Shown: positions 43,399-52,321, counted from the first letter of the stretch. The stretch: 64,000 bases of DNA from Cytophagaceae bacterium (GCA_006969745.1 CP030886.1:4065234-4129233), one strand, 5' to 3'. Made by a program: numbers and translations. The notes: generated from the sequence alone by a model not told the origin.

Positions 43399-44972
43399 TG
43401 GAAAAAAGGCGTAAGAAAAAGAAGTATACAGGTGTGAAATTTGAGAGTGGCTTGATTAAAGAACCACTTATCAATTTTGGAGGGAACCATGTCCATATAG
43501 ATCCGAAGACAGGTCTCAGTATCTACGGACCTTACACTCCGGATGGAATAGAAGTACCAACATTAGGGAATATGATTGTTGGAGTTGTTGGACCAAGTGA
43601 TATGATTTCAGACAGTTTTCGATGGCTTGAGGCTTGTCAAGGTATGCTAACTAATGAAGGAACGAATCCATACTCAAACCCTCATTTCCCCGGAGTAAAT
43701 AATGAAAGCCCATATCAATGTAGCCTTGTCTTTGGAGAAACATGGTATGAGACATTAGATGATAATCAATTAAATGATGGCTTGAAAGGCAATTATAATG
43801 AACGATTGAATAAGATTGTTAAACTGTATGTTGAAGCCATTGGCGTTTTATCTCAGCGGGAACCAAACCCACATGTTGTCCTTGTCTGTATACCTCAACA
43901 AATCATAGATCTGTGTACTGTAAGAATAGGAGTTGATGGAAAAGAAGAAAGGGTTAAGCTCAACAAATCTGAAAAAAAGAATCTCAAGATTGCTAAAACA
44001 GGCCAGACTTTTTTGTTCGATGACATGAATCCCCTTAGCAAATTTGAAGAAAAAATTTATGCTCATAAAAACTTAAGACGGGGTATTAAAGCTGAGGCTA
44101 TGCGGTATGGCATTCCCACTCAGATAGTTTGGCCTAGAACTCTGAACTTAGATCCATCAAAAACAACCAAAAGAGAATTATCCTCTCAAGACATTGCAAC
44201 AAAGGCATGGAACTTTACAACTGCCCTGTATTACAAAGCTGGAGGAACTCCATGGAGATTAAAACATGTTGATTCTAGTGTGTGCTTCATAGGCATATCT
44301 TTCTATAAGGACATACATGACAAAAAAAGTAAAATGCATAGTAGTATGGCTCAATCGTTTACTTCAGCTGGAGATGGCTATGTGTTGAGAGGAAAAACCT
44401 TTGATTGGGATGAATCTAAAAGCAAATCCCCACATTTAGATAAAGAAGGGGCGCGGGAAATTCTTGAACAAGTAATTCAGATGTATAAGCAGCAGAATAA
44501 TGGAAGCCTCCCATCAAGAATTGTCGTACATAAAACATCAAAATATTGGGAAGAAGAACTAGAAGGTTTTAGCGAAGCATGTGCTGAAATTCCACAAAAA
44601 GATTTCGTAGCATTTGGGGGTAGGAAAATTAATTTTTTCCGCCCAGGGAAATATCCTCCGTTGAGGGGTACATACTTAAAGCTCTCTGATTCAAACTTTT
44701 TGTTGTACACTACGGGTTATGTTTCATATCATAATACCTACAATGGGCCAAGAACTGCAAAACCACTCGATATAATCGAGTTCGTTGGCGATAGTCCATG
44801 GGATAAGATGCTAAGCGAAATTATGGCACTAACCAAAATGAATTGGAATACATCAAGTTTTTCATGCGGTATGCCAATTACTATTGCTTTCTCCAAAAAA
44901 GTGGGTGAAGTACTTTCTGAATTGCCAAGTGATATCACCGTCATTAAACCTGAGTACAGGTTTTATATGTAA
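43398..44972 (+). CDS. Short prokaryotic Argonaute (MID-PIWI, catalytically inactive)
   Basis: About 524 residues from the ATG that overlaps the TIR-APAZ stop. A GTG one codon earlier is possible. The length and architecture fit short pAgos that have only MID and PIWI lobes. The MID-like part includes 'VVLVCIPQQIIDLC' and 'GIPTQIVWPRTL'. PIWI landmarks are SVCFIGISFYKD, 'PSRIVVHKTSKYWEEELEGF', 'LLYTTGYV' and the terminal MALTKMNWNTSSF...MPITIAF. The first catalytic aspartate (GID in active Agos) is replaced in GIS, near residue 301, so slicing is not expected. It should bind guide and target nucleic acid and activate the TIR-APAZ partner. Confidence 0.9.
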   Translation: MEKRRKKKKYTGVKFESGLIKEPLINFGGNHVHIDPKTGLSIYGPYTPDGIEVPTLGNMIVGVVGPSDMISDSFRWLEACQGMLTNEGTNPYSNPHFPGVNNESPYQCSLVFGETWYETLDDNQLNDGLKGNYNERLNKIVKLYVEAIGVLSQREPNPHVVLVCIPQQIIDLCTVRIGVDGKEERVKLNKSEKKNLKIAKTGQTFLFDDMNPLSKFEEKIYAHKNLRRGIKAEAMRYGIPTQIVWPRTLNLDPSKTTKRELSSQDIATKAWNFTTALYYKAGGTPWRLKHVDSSVCFIGISFYKDIHDKKSKMHSSMAQSFTSAGDGYVLRGKTFDWDESKSKSPHLDKEGAREILEQVIQMYKQQNNGSLPSRIVVHKTSKYWEEELEGFSEACAEIPQKDFVAFGGRKINFFRPGKYPPLRGTYLKLSDSNFLLYTTGYVSYHNTYNGPRTAKPLDIIEFVGDSPWDKMLSEIMALTKMNWNTSSFSCGMPITIAFSKKVGEVLSELPSDITVIKPEYRFYM

Positions 44973-45377
44973 AAAGGTTACATCCTGTTGCCTTTGTTTG
45001 TAAAGAGTCAGAACAAACTTAGCCTTATTGCCAAACCTTGCAGATTGATTTTCAAGTGATTGCGAAACAGGATCTGTTACAGGGTTGATTGCATAGATGG
45101 TGCAATATCACAGGTACCAATTAACGGTCAATGTGATTGATATATTTTAAGTTGACCATAAACAAAGCAATTAAAATTCCGGGATTCTATTTTCCAAATT
45201 CTGATATTCTAAATTCCGTCAACATAACACAGTAGTAATAATTTACAGCTTTGTTATATAATTTATATTATGTTAAATAGGTATATTCTATATATGGCCT
45301 ACTGATACCTTATATCCCGTTAGCTATTATTTCCTACACCAATACAATTGGCCTATCTTTAATAGAGTCTCGCCTGA
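44973..45377. other. AT-rich intergenic region at right edge of the accessory island
   Basis: No gene or RNA is recognised. The only structure I see is a set of short direct repeats at 45174-45218. There is no terminator with a T run directly after the pAgo gene. The region separates the defence island from the histidine-kinase gene. Confidence 0.5.
45174..45218. repeat. Short imperfect direct repeats
   Basis: AAATTCCGGGATTCTA, then AAATTCTGATATTCTA (13 of 16 identical) 22 bases later, then a partial AAATTCCG. The spacing of about 22 and 15 bases could reflect protein-binding iterons or simple replication slippage. Confidence 0.45.
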
Positions 45378-45383
45378 GTGTGC

Positions 45384-47384
45384 ATGAAGAGAACGATTAC
45401 CATCATTGTATTTCAACTGCTTACGTTGAGTGCATTTTCACAGATGAGCAGACTTGATAGTTTGCTAACCCTACTTCCTCAAACCCATGATGAAGATCGA
45501 ATTACGCTGCTCCATGAAATAATCAAAGCTGCCTGGACCACCAACCCCATGTCAGTAGTTCCTTTCGGTCGCGAAGCAATTCGCCTTTCTGAAAAGTTAG
45601 AAAATCAACAGCTGCTTTCTACATCCTATAGAATATACGGCGGCCTATACAATTACATGAGCCAAATTGATTCCGGCAAATATTTCAAGCTTAAAGCTTT
45701 GCAAATCGCTCAGCAGCTTCAGGATTCTGTACTCATTGCCTCATCTTTAAACAATCTCGGTGTGACTGAGCAAACACTTGGAAATTATGTAGAGGCACTA
45801 AACTATTACTATCGAGCCTATATCATCGTACGTCCGCTGATTGATTACCAAAGTTCCCCGGTTATTTTGGCTAATATCTCGGAGGTTTATTATGATCTGG
45901 ATGAATACGACAGTGCTGCACAGTATGCGAATATGGCTGTAGAAATCACCAGTCTCAACCCTAACAGTTCGCGTCACCTACTCTCTCTAAATGCCCTTGC
46001 ACGTTCCAAGCTAGCCCAAAATGAGCTTGACCAGGCCCAACAACTCTACACAACCATTATCAATATAAGCAATGAAATTGGTGACAAACGATATGCGGCT
46101 TATGCAAATCAAGGCATGGGAAAACTCTATGTCTCATCCGATTTTCCAGAATATGCCAGATCACATCTGGCTCTGGCGCTGGACCTGTTTACTGAGCTGG
46201 AAGATGAGACCTATCTGGCCGAACTCTACCTGGATATGAGCAAATTGAAACTCAATAATCAACCCGATTCAGCTTACTATTTTATCCGAAAAAGCCTGGC
46301 AATATCCCATCATTTGGGATTAAAAGACCTGATTGTGGATAGCTACCAGTTGTTGATGACCTACTTCGGTGATCAGCGAGATTTTGATAGTCTAAACTAC
46401 TATCAGAGGATCTATCGGGAATTACAATATCAGCAAACAAAGGACAATAACCTGCTGAGCATTCAGGGAATGTTTGCAAAAATGAAAGACGAGCAAATCC
46501 GCTCTGAACTGCAGGCTCAAACACTTGCCCTGGAGCGAAAAACCATTCAAACAAACTTTTTTGTTGCTTTTACCGTGCTCACCATCCTATTCGCCGGATT
46601 GATATATCGCTATTATCGCAAGCAAAAGCGACTTGGATATTACCTCACGGATGTGAATGAACAAATAACCTATCAAAATGAGCTCATAGACAATAAAAAC
46701 AAGAAGCTAAGCGCACTCAACAGCGAGAAAAATGACCTTATTAATATCGTGGCTCACGACCTTAAAAATCCCTTATCCAACATCATAAATGCCATTGAAT
46801 TAATCGAGAGTGATGAGAAAAATAAGGTACCACTTGAAATCGTAGAAGGCAGTGCCAAGCGACTTTCAGAGATGATCACTAAGATACTGGATGTTGAGAC
46901 CATTGAGAAAGGGCTTACGAACCTTAAACTGGTTCCTGTCAACTTTTCAAATACTTTAAACACCCTACTTGAAAGTATTGAAAATCAAGCAATTAAAAAA
47001 GACATTAAAATCCATTTGAATATTGAAAAAGATGTAATTGTTCAAGGCGATCAGACGTACTTATATCAGGTTATGGAAAATATTCTTTCAAATGCAATCA
47101 AGTATTCTCCATTTAAAAAGAACATCTACGTGTCACTTAGGTCTTTTGTGAAAATCGCGCGCGTGGAAGTCAAAGATGAAGGTCCTGGGATTCCTGACAA
47201 AGAACAAAGCAAGCTCTTTCAGATGTATCAAAAGTTGAGCTCCACTCCTACGGCCAATGAACATTCTACCGGCTTGGGCTTATCCATAGCAAAGAAATAT
47301 GTGGATGCCATGAGCGGCAGAATCTGGTGTAAAAGCAAGCTTGAGCATGGCACAAGTTTCTATGTGCAACTTCCACTTGCATGA
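45384..47384 (+). CDS. TPR-containing membrane sensor histidine kinase
   Basis: About 666 residues from the ATG (a GTG two codons earlier is less likely). A signal peptide (TIIVFQLLTLSAFSQ) leads to a periplasmic TPR array (about 60-370) with repeats such as 'SSLNNLGVTEQTLGNYVEALNYYYRAY'. One TM helix (about 392-412) and a coiled coil follow. The HisKA domain has the phospho-acceptor in IVAHDLKNPLSNI. The HATPase has N-box NAIKYS, DEGPGIPDKE and TGLGLSIAKKYVDAM. No response regulator is adjacent, so it is an orphan kinase. Signal unknown. Confidence 0.9.
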   Translation: MKRTITIIVFQLLTLSAFSQMSRLDSLLTLLPQTHDEDRITLLHEIIKAAWTTNPMSVVPFGREAIRLSEKLENQQLLSTSYRIYGGLYNYMSQIDSGKYFKLKALQIAQQLQDSVLIASSLNNLGVTEQTLGNYVEALNYYYRAYIIVRPLIDYQSSPVILANISEVYYDLDEYDSAAQYANMAVEITSLNPNSSRHLLSLNALARSKLAQNELDQAQQLYTTIINISNEIGDKRYAAYANQGMGKLYVSSDFPEYARSHLALALDLFTELEDETYLAELYLDMSKLKLNNQPDSAYYFIRKSLAISHHLGLKDLIVDSYQLLMTYFGDQRDFDSLNYYQRIYRELQYQQTKDNNLLSIQGMFAKMKDEQIRSELQAQTLALERKTIQTNFFVAFTVLTILFAGLIYRYYRKQKRLGYYLTDVNEQITYQNELIDNKNKKLSALNSEKNDLINIVAHDLKNPLSNIINAIELIESDEKNKVPLEIVEGSAKRLSEMITKILDVETIEKGLTNLKLVPVNFSNTLNTLLESIENQAIKKDIKIHLNIEKDVIVQGDQTYLYQVMENILSNAIKYSPFKKNIYVSLRSFVKIARVEVKDEGPGIPDKEQSKLFQMYQKLSSTPTANEHSTGLGLSIAKKYVDAMSGRIWCKSKLEHGTSFYVQLPLA

Positions 47385-47387
47385 TGT

Positions 47388-47801
47388 TTAATGCGGGAGT
47401 TTATGTTTTATCCTTCCATATACATAGGTCCCAAGTATTGCCGCGCCGATGGTTACCAGGAAAACAGATTCACCATTGCCTACAAGTGTAAATAGTGGCC
47501 CCGGACATGCACCGGTAAGCGCCCAGCCAAGTCCAAATAGAAACCCACCAAACAGATACCTGGAGATACTTCTATCCTTCGGTGAAATATTGATCGGCTC
47601 ACCATAGATGGATTTAAGGTTTAGCCTGCGAATCGTTTGTGTGATAATTATTCCCAAGATCACTGCAGATCCCAACACACCATACATATGAAAAGATTGA
47701 AATCTGAACATTTCGTAAATGCGATACCAGGAAATCACCTCAGCTTTTGTCAAAACAATTCCAAAGACGATACCAAGTACTAAGTATTTTATGTATTTCA
47801 T
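47388..47801 (-). CDS. YeeE/YedE-family (DUF6691-like) sulfur transporter subunit
   Basis: This 137-residue membrane protein has about four TM helices and the family motif GFLFGLGWALTGACPGP, with the conserved cysteine that relays thiosulfate or related sulfur species. It pairs with the 187-residue YeeE/YedE protein five bases upstream. Two half-size proteins commonly replace the single YeeE in Bacteroidetes. It is convergent with the histidine-kinase gene (three bases apart). Confidence 0.85.
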   Translation of the reverse strand: MKYIKYLVLGIVFGIVLTKAEVISWYRIYEMFRFQSFHMYGVLGSAVILGIIITQTIRRLNLKSIYGEPINISPKDRSISRYLFGGFLFGLGWALTGACPGPLFTLVGNGESVFLVTIGAAILGTYVYGRIKHKLPH

Positions 47802-47805
47802 TTTG

Positions 47806-48369
47806 CTACAAATTGAGAATGTATGGTAAGACCAAGTAGGTCACGGTTAGCCCTCCAATGAAGAAACCGACTACCGCAATAAGCGATGGCAGTTGCAGGT
47901 CACTAAGACCACTAATCGCATGACCTGAAGTACATCCACCTGCATATCTTGCCCCAAATCCGATCAAAAAACCACCTAAAACAATCGCTATTAACCCTCT
48001 GATTGTCAGTAGGTTTTCCCATTTGAAAATTTCTACCGGAACCAAATTGTTGCCTGGGGCTGCTAGCCCCATGTTTTGGAGTGCTAATAGTGTTTCCTCA
48101 TTTAAATGGATTTCAGTACCTGCGCACAAATACGATCGACTGATCCATCCACCAAATAGCAACCCAATGATGAAAACAAGGTTCCATTGCTGCGATTTCC
48201 AATCGAATGCAAAGAAATCACAATGCTTGCCGGCACCCATAATGGCACACATACTTCTAAGATTACTACTTAGTCCGAATCGATTGCCTACTAATAGCAG
48301 ACTTAACATAATAAAGGCAATAAGTGGCCCTGCCACATACCATGGCCATGGTTGGCTTAAATAATTCAT
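47806..48369 (-). CDS. YeeE/YedE-family sulfur transporter subunit
   Basis: This 187-residue membrane protein has five or so TM helices. The YeeE signature Cys is in GARYAGGCTSGHAISGL, and other cysteines are in SMCAIMGAGKHCDFF and SYLCAG. Members import thiosulfate or handle other sulfane-sulfur ions. It is second in an operon after the persulfide dioxygenase-rhodanese gene (34 bases), consistent with sulfur detoxification or assimilation. Confidence 0.87.
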   Translation of the reverse strand: MNYLSQPWPWYVAGPLIAFIMLSLLLVGNRFGLSSNLRSMCAIMGAGKHCDFFAFDWKSQQWNLVFIIGLLFGGWISRSYLCAGTEIHLNEETLLALQNMGLAAPGNNLVPVEIFKWENLLTIRGLIAIVLGGFLIGFGARYAGGCTSGHAISGLSDLQLPSLIAVVGFFIGGLTVTYLVLPYILNL

Positions 48370-48403
48370 CGAATGATTTGCTTAGTTGTTTCCCTGTTGT
48401 CTT

Positions 48404-49813
48404 TTACTTCTGGGTTGTTGGGCAGACATAATTGGTGACTGGAATGTCAGTTGCTTTAATGTCTTTGTAACCTCCGGCTACATCAATGACCTTGTGAAAT
48501 CCTCTTGATTTTAAGATTGAAGCCGCAATGACTGATCTGTAGCCTCCGGCACAGTGAATATGATAAGTCTTATCCGGATCTATTTTGTCCATCTGCTCGC
48601 TAATATAATCCAGTGGCAGGCTTTCAGCATCTTCTACATGTTCAGCTTCAAACTCTCCCGGTTTCCGTACATCCATGACGTGAATATTGCCGGCTGCATA
48701 CCTTTTTGCAAACTCATCGGCTGCAATGGATTCCATGTCTTGTACTTCTTTACCGGCATCTTTCCAGGCAGACATCCCTCCTTTTAGATATCCCAGGGTA
48801 TTATCATAACCCACTCTGGACAATCTCGTCACTACTTCCTCTTCTCTTCCTTCATCAGCAATGAATACAATGGGTTGTTGAAGATCTGTAATTAGTGCGC
48901 CAACCCACGGTGCGAAATTTCCATCTAATCCAATAAAGATTGAATTGGGAATGTGCTCTTTGATGAATTCTCTTTGATGACGTGTATCCAATACCAAAGC
49001 CCCTTCATGATTGGCCATGGCTTCAAAAGTTTCTACGTCGAGCGCGACATTGCCTTTTTCAAGCACTGCATCGAGTCCTATAGCTGCCGATTTATTCATA
49101 GCCACATTTTGAGCAAAATATTGAGGTGGAGGCAACAAACCATCGGTTACCTCTTTTACAAACTCTTCTTTGGTCATATCAGCGCGCAGCGCGTAATTGG
49201 TTTTCTTCTGATTGCCCAGCATGTCAAATGTCTCCTTGCTCATATTTTTCCCACAGGCAGATCCTGCACCATGTGCCGGATATACGATCACATCATCAGG
49301 CAAGGTCATAATTTTTGAACGAAGACTTTCGTAGAGCATTCCTGCCAGATCATCTTGTGTCATTGATCCTTTTTGTGCTAAGTCCGGTCTACCAACATCA
49401 CCGATAAAGAGTGTGTCTCCGCTAAATATAGCATGTTCTTTACCTTCTTCATCAATAAGCAAATAAGTAGTGCTTTCTAAAGTATGGCCTGGTGTGTGCA
49501 GTGCTTTGATTTTGACTTTGCCTAGCTCAAAGACCTCTCCATCATTTGCTTCATGAAAATCATACTCGGCTTTAGCTCCCGGACCATAGACTACCTTCCC
49601 TCCTGACTTTTTAGCCAAATCAACATGACCTGAAACAAAATCGGCATGGAAGTGCGTTTCAAAAATATATTTTATCGTGGCATTCTCTTTGTCGGCTTTT
49701 TTCAAATAAGGTTCCGATTCTCGCAGAGGATCAATGATAGCTGCTTCTCCATCACTCTCTATAAAATATGCGCCTTGTGCAAGGCATCCGGTATATATCT
49801 GTTCAATTTTCAT
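48404..49813 (-). CDS. Persulfide dioxygenase-rhodanese fusion (ETHE1-like MBL + rhodanese)
   Basis: This 469-residue cytosolic enzyme has an N-terminal metallo-beta-lactamase domain of ETHE1 type (ETHFHADFVSGH, HTPGHTLEST, SGDTLFIGDVGRPDL) that oxidises glutathione or low-molecular-weight persulfide to sulfite. Two rhodanese domains follow. The first (about 270-350) lacks a cysteine in the active-site loop (IADEGREEE). The second has the nucleophile in HIHCAGGYRS. It is controlled by a promoter with a Crp-like palindrome and leads the YeeE/YedE genes. Confidence 0.92.
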   Translation of the reverse strand: MKIEQIYTGCLAQGAYFIESDGEAAIIDPLRESEPYLKKADKENATIKYIFETHFHADFVSGHVDLAKKSGGKVVYGPGAKAEYDFHEANDGEVFELGKVKIKALHTPGHTLESTTYLLIDEEGKEHAIFSGDTLFIGDVGRPDLAQKGSMTQDDLAGMLYESLRSKIMTLPDDVIVYPAHGAGSACGKNMSKETFDMLGNQKKTNYALRADMTKEEFVKEVTDGLLPPPQYFAQNVAMNKSAAIGLDAVLEKGNVALDVETFEAMANHEGALVLDTRHQREFIKEHIPNSIFIGLDGNFAPWVGALITDLQQPIVFIADEGREEEVVTRLSRVGYDNTLGYLKGGMSAWKDAGKEVQDMESIAADEFAKRYAAGNIHVMDVRKPGEFEAEHVEDAESLPLDYISEQMDKIDPDKTYHIHCAGGYRSVIAASILKSRGFHKVIDVAGGYKDIKATDIPVTNYVCPTTQK

Positions 49814-49835
49814 AAGTCTCGTTCAAATTCAATTA

Positions 49836-49879
49836 CAAAAGTACGGTGCTTTCATTTGGCAGTTTGTAACATTTGTTAC
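49836..49879 (-). promoter_or_regulatory. Crp-type box and promoter of the persulfide dioxygenase operon
   Basis: The perfect-arm palindrome GTAAC-AAAT-GTTAC (minus reading, 49866-49879) is followed after 22 bases by the -7 element TACTTTTG (49843 to 49836). No -33 TTTG is needed if an activator is bound near -41. The same elements with identical spacing occur before sulP. Confidence 0.75.
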
Positions 49880-51600
49880 GTTTTCACATTTGTCTGAAGC
49901 GTAACCTTTTTGTGTGGCTCCTTGGTATTGGTCAGGGCATTTTCTACAGCATCAGTCAGGCTCAGAAATAAGTTCTTTTTTCCTATGATTTTGGTCAAAC
50001 CTGTTTGCTTCATCGTATCTCGTACGGGTCCAATAATATCACACAAAACTAACCTTACTCCTTTCTGGTTCAGTTCGTTCAGCAGATCGTGGAGACCATC
50101 GGATGCTGTTGCGTCCAGATGGCTCACAGGGCCGCAATCTATTATAATTTCTTTAATGGTCTGATCCGCGTTGAGCAGGTTTAATATGTATTCGCGTATT
50201 CCTTGAATATTAATGAAGCTAAGTGGTGCATCTATTCTAAGGATAGCCAGCTCAGGCCAGGTTTCCAAATCGTCAAAGCGGGTAATATTTCTAAATTCAT
50301 GATGGCCCTTGATCTGTCCTAATCGCGCAATGTGTGGATAGGCCGCTCTGTACAAGAAAAGCAATATCGACAACACAATACCTGTCACTATACCGGTGAC
50401 CATACCTACATTAAGGGTGGTGAGGAATGTAAGCAACAATACCAAAAACTCCTTTCGGTTATTACGCCACAGTAGCTTCATATAGGATAAGTCGAAAAGA
50501 CCACTTACAGCAACCATGATAATGGAAGCAAGTATCGCATGTGGCAAATAATAGAAAAGTGGCGTTAGAAAAAGCAATGTCAGTCCAACCAAAACTGCAC
50601 TTACAATTGATGACAAAGGCGTATTAGCTCCTGCCTGGTAGTTTACTGCCGATCTGGAAAACCCACCGGTCACAGGATAGGCTTGAAAAAATGAACCTAC
50701 AACATTGGCTGCTCCCAGTCCAATTAACTCTTGGTTTGATATGACTTTATGATCCTTTTTCTTGGACTCTATTGCTTTTGCCACTGAATAGGCTTCCATA
50801 AAGGCAATGACTGAAATGGTGAAGGCCAGAGGTAAAACTTCTGTAAATCGTCCGAGAGAGAAATCGGGCATCCGAAAAACGGGCAGGCCTTCCGGAATTT
50901 CCTGAACGATACTTAATCCACGATCATCCAGCTGAAATGTAGCGGTCGCCAGTATGCCAATTACAACAATGAAAAGGGCACCGGGAAGGTTCTTATTTAT
51001 ATGCTTGAAGGCTTTCAATAGTACTATTCCACCAATACCAATAAGCAGCGTTATCAGGTGGGTCTGATCAACTTGCTCAAATGCATTTATCATCACTTCA
51101 TAAAATCGATTGCTCTTCTCAATTTCAGTTCCTAGTATGTATTTCAGTTGATTGAAACCAATGATAAGTGCTGCAGCAGAGGTAAATCCGCTGATGACTG
51201 GTTTAGATAATAAATTGGTAATGAAGCCCAGTCTAAACAGACCCAGCATCAGCTGGAATGCGCCCATGAAAAAGGCAAGTAAAATTGCAAAGGTGATATA
51301 TGCATCTGAGCCCTCAGTAGCCAAGAGTGAAACGCCTGTGGCTACCAACAACGAATCCATTGCTACCGGAGCTACTGATAATTGTCTGGAGGTACCTAAA
51401 ATGGCGTATACCAGCTGCGGAACGATAGAAGCATAGAGACCATATACGGGCGGCAAGCCAGCGATCAGCGCGTACGCCATTCCTTGAGGAATAAGCATGA
51501 CACCTACGGTTACACCTGCGAATAGATCGCCACGCAAGTTTTCTTGTTTGTAGCTCGATATCCATTGCAGTATTGGGAGTGAATTTTTAAGCCTATTCAT
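49876..51600 (-). CDS. SulP-family anion transporter with STAS domain
   Basis: About 574 residues from the ATG giving MNRLKNSLP (an upstream TTG would add three residues). The SulP core has 'GVTVGVMLIPQGMAYALIAGLPPVYGLY' and 'NVVGSFFQAYPVTGGFSRSAVN'. A cytosolic C-terminal STAS domain follows (about 430-560, 'IDCGPVSHLDATASDGL'). Substrates of the family are sulfate, bicarbonate or other anions. Position between the Crp/Fnr gene and the persulfide dioxygenase gene, and a shared promoter layout, favour sulfate or sulfite. Confidence 0.9.
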   Translation of the reverse strand: MNRLKNSLPILQWISSYKQENLRGDLFAGVTVGVMLIPQGMAYALIAGLPPVYGLYASIVPQLVYAILGTSRQLSVAPVAMDSLLVATGVSLLATEGSDAYITFAILLAFFMGAFQLMLGLFRLGFITNLLSKPVISGFTSAAALIIGFNQLKYILGTEIEKSNRFYEVMINAFEQVDQTHLITLLIGIGGIVLLKAFKHINKNLPGALFIVVIGILATATFQLDDRGLSIVQEIPEGLPVFRMPDFSLGRFTEVLPLAFTISVIAFMEAYSVAKAIESKKKDHKVISNQELIGLGAANVVGSFFQAYPVTGGFSRSAVNYQAGANTPLSSIVSAVLVGLTLLFLTPLFYYLPHAILASIIMVAVSGLFDLSYMKLLWRNNRKEFLVLLLTFLTTLNVGMVTGIVTGIVLSILLFLYRAAYPHIARLGQIKGHHEFRNITRFDDLETWPELAILRIDAPLSFINIQGIREYILNLLNADQTIKEIIIDCGPVSHLDATASDGLHDLLNELNQKGVRLVLCDIIGPVRDTMKQTGLTKIIGKKNLFLSLTDAVENALTNTKEPHKKVTLQTNVKT

Positions 51601-51606
51601 GTGTAG

Positions 51607-51650
51607 CAAAAGTAGGAAGCATCAATCTAGCAATTCGTAACATTTGTTAC
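51607..51650 (-). promoter_or_regulatory. Crp-type box and promoter of sulP
   Basis: GTAACAAATGTTAC (minus reading, 51637-51650) is identical to the box at 49866-49879. It is again 22 bases upstream of TACTTTTG (51614 to 51607). The -7 element ends six bases before the sulP ATG, so the mRNA is probably leaderless. The palindrome centre falls near -41, as in class II activation. Confidence 0.75.
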
Positions 51651-51660
51651 ATGACAAAGG

Positions 51661-52281
51661 CTAAAGAATTTCGATACAATTTCTGTGCTGAGAAATTTTG
51701 TCATCCAACTCCAGCTTTTTAAGCAGTCTGGACACAACTACTCTGGACGTACTTAACTCATCTGCAATTTGTTGGTGAGTTTTGCGTATTTCAAATGATC
51801 CGGTTGCCTGCTTGGTATTCAGCAAATACTTGAATAAACGTTCTTCCAGGTTAGAAAATACCAGGCTGTCGATTGTATCCATTAGTTCGTCAAATCGAAG
51901 CTGATATACATTGAAGATGAAGCGATCGAAAGAAGGATATTTTACCATCCATTTGTCCAGGTAAGTATTTGGAATCATCCATATCTGAGAATCATCTTCC
52001 GCTATCACGTGGATATTGTCTGATCTTTTGTCGATACAACAGGCAATTGACATAGCGCATGTCTCCCCTTTTTCTAAATAATAAAGTAGAACTTTACCTC
52101 CATCCGGTTTGTGCTTATAAACCTTCAGAAGGCCATCTAATACAAATGGTATTACTTTTTCTTGTACGCGTAAATCAATTACAAAGTCTCCGGCCTTTAC
52201 CTTTTTTAGGTATCCAATTTCTTCAATTTCGTGAATCAGTTCGGATTCGAAACCGTGTATTGACAGCACTTCTTTAATCAT
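51661..52281 (-). CDS. Crp/Fnr-family regulator with cysteine cluster
   Basis: About 206 residues from the ATG (MIKEVLSIHG). An upstream TTG lies in the terminator of the neighbouring gene. An N-terminal cyclic-nucleotide-binding-like fold is followed by a C-terminal winged helix ('RKTHQQIADELSTSRVVVSRLLKKLE'). The turn where cAMP-binding proteins have RxS instead reads GETCAMSIACCIDK, with three cysteines that could sense persulfide, redox state or a metal cluster. It is followed directly by sulP and is the obvious candidate to bind the two identical palindromes of this cluster. Confidence 0.88.
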   Translation of the reverse strand: MIKEVLSIHGFESELIHEIEEIGYLKKVKAGDFVIDLRVQEKVIPFVLDGLLKVYKHKPDGGKVLLYYLEKGETCAMSIACCIDKRSDNIHVIAEDDSQIWMIPNTYLDKWMVKYPSFDRFIFNVYQLRFDELMDTIDSLVFSNLEERLFKYLLNTKQATGSFEIRKTHQQIADELSTSRVVVSRLLKKLELDDKISQHRNCIEIL

Positions 52282-52298
52282 ATGGATAAGAAACAAAA

Positions 52299-52321
52299 AA
52301 GCCGATCGTAATGATCGGCTT
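52299..52321 (-). terminator. Rho-independent terminator of the TPR gene
   Basis: A perfect 9-bp stem AAGCCGATC/GATCGGCTT with a 5-base loop is followed on the minus strand by TTTTTTG. It separates the TPR gene from the Crp/Fnr gene. Confidence 0.85.

Noticed and set aside
43398..44972. Catalytically active (slicer) Argonaute
   Set aside because: The first PIWI aspartate is replaced (GIS) and the length fits short, inactive pAgos with a TIR-APAZ partner.
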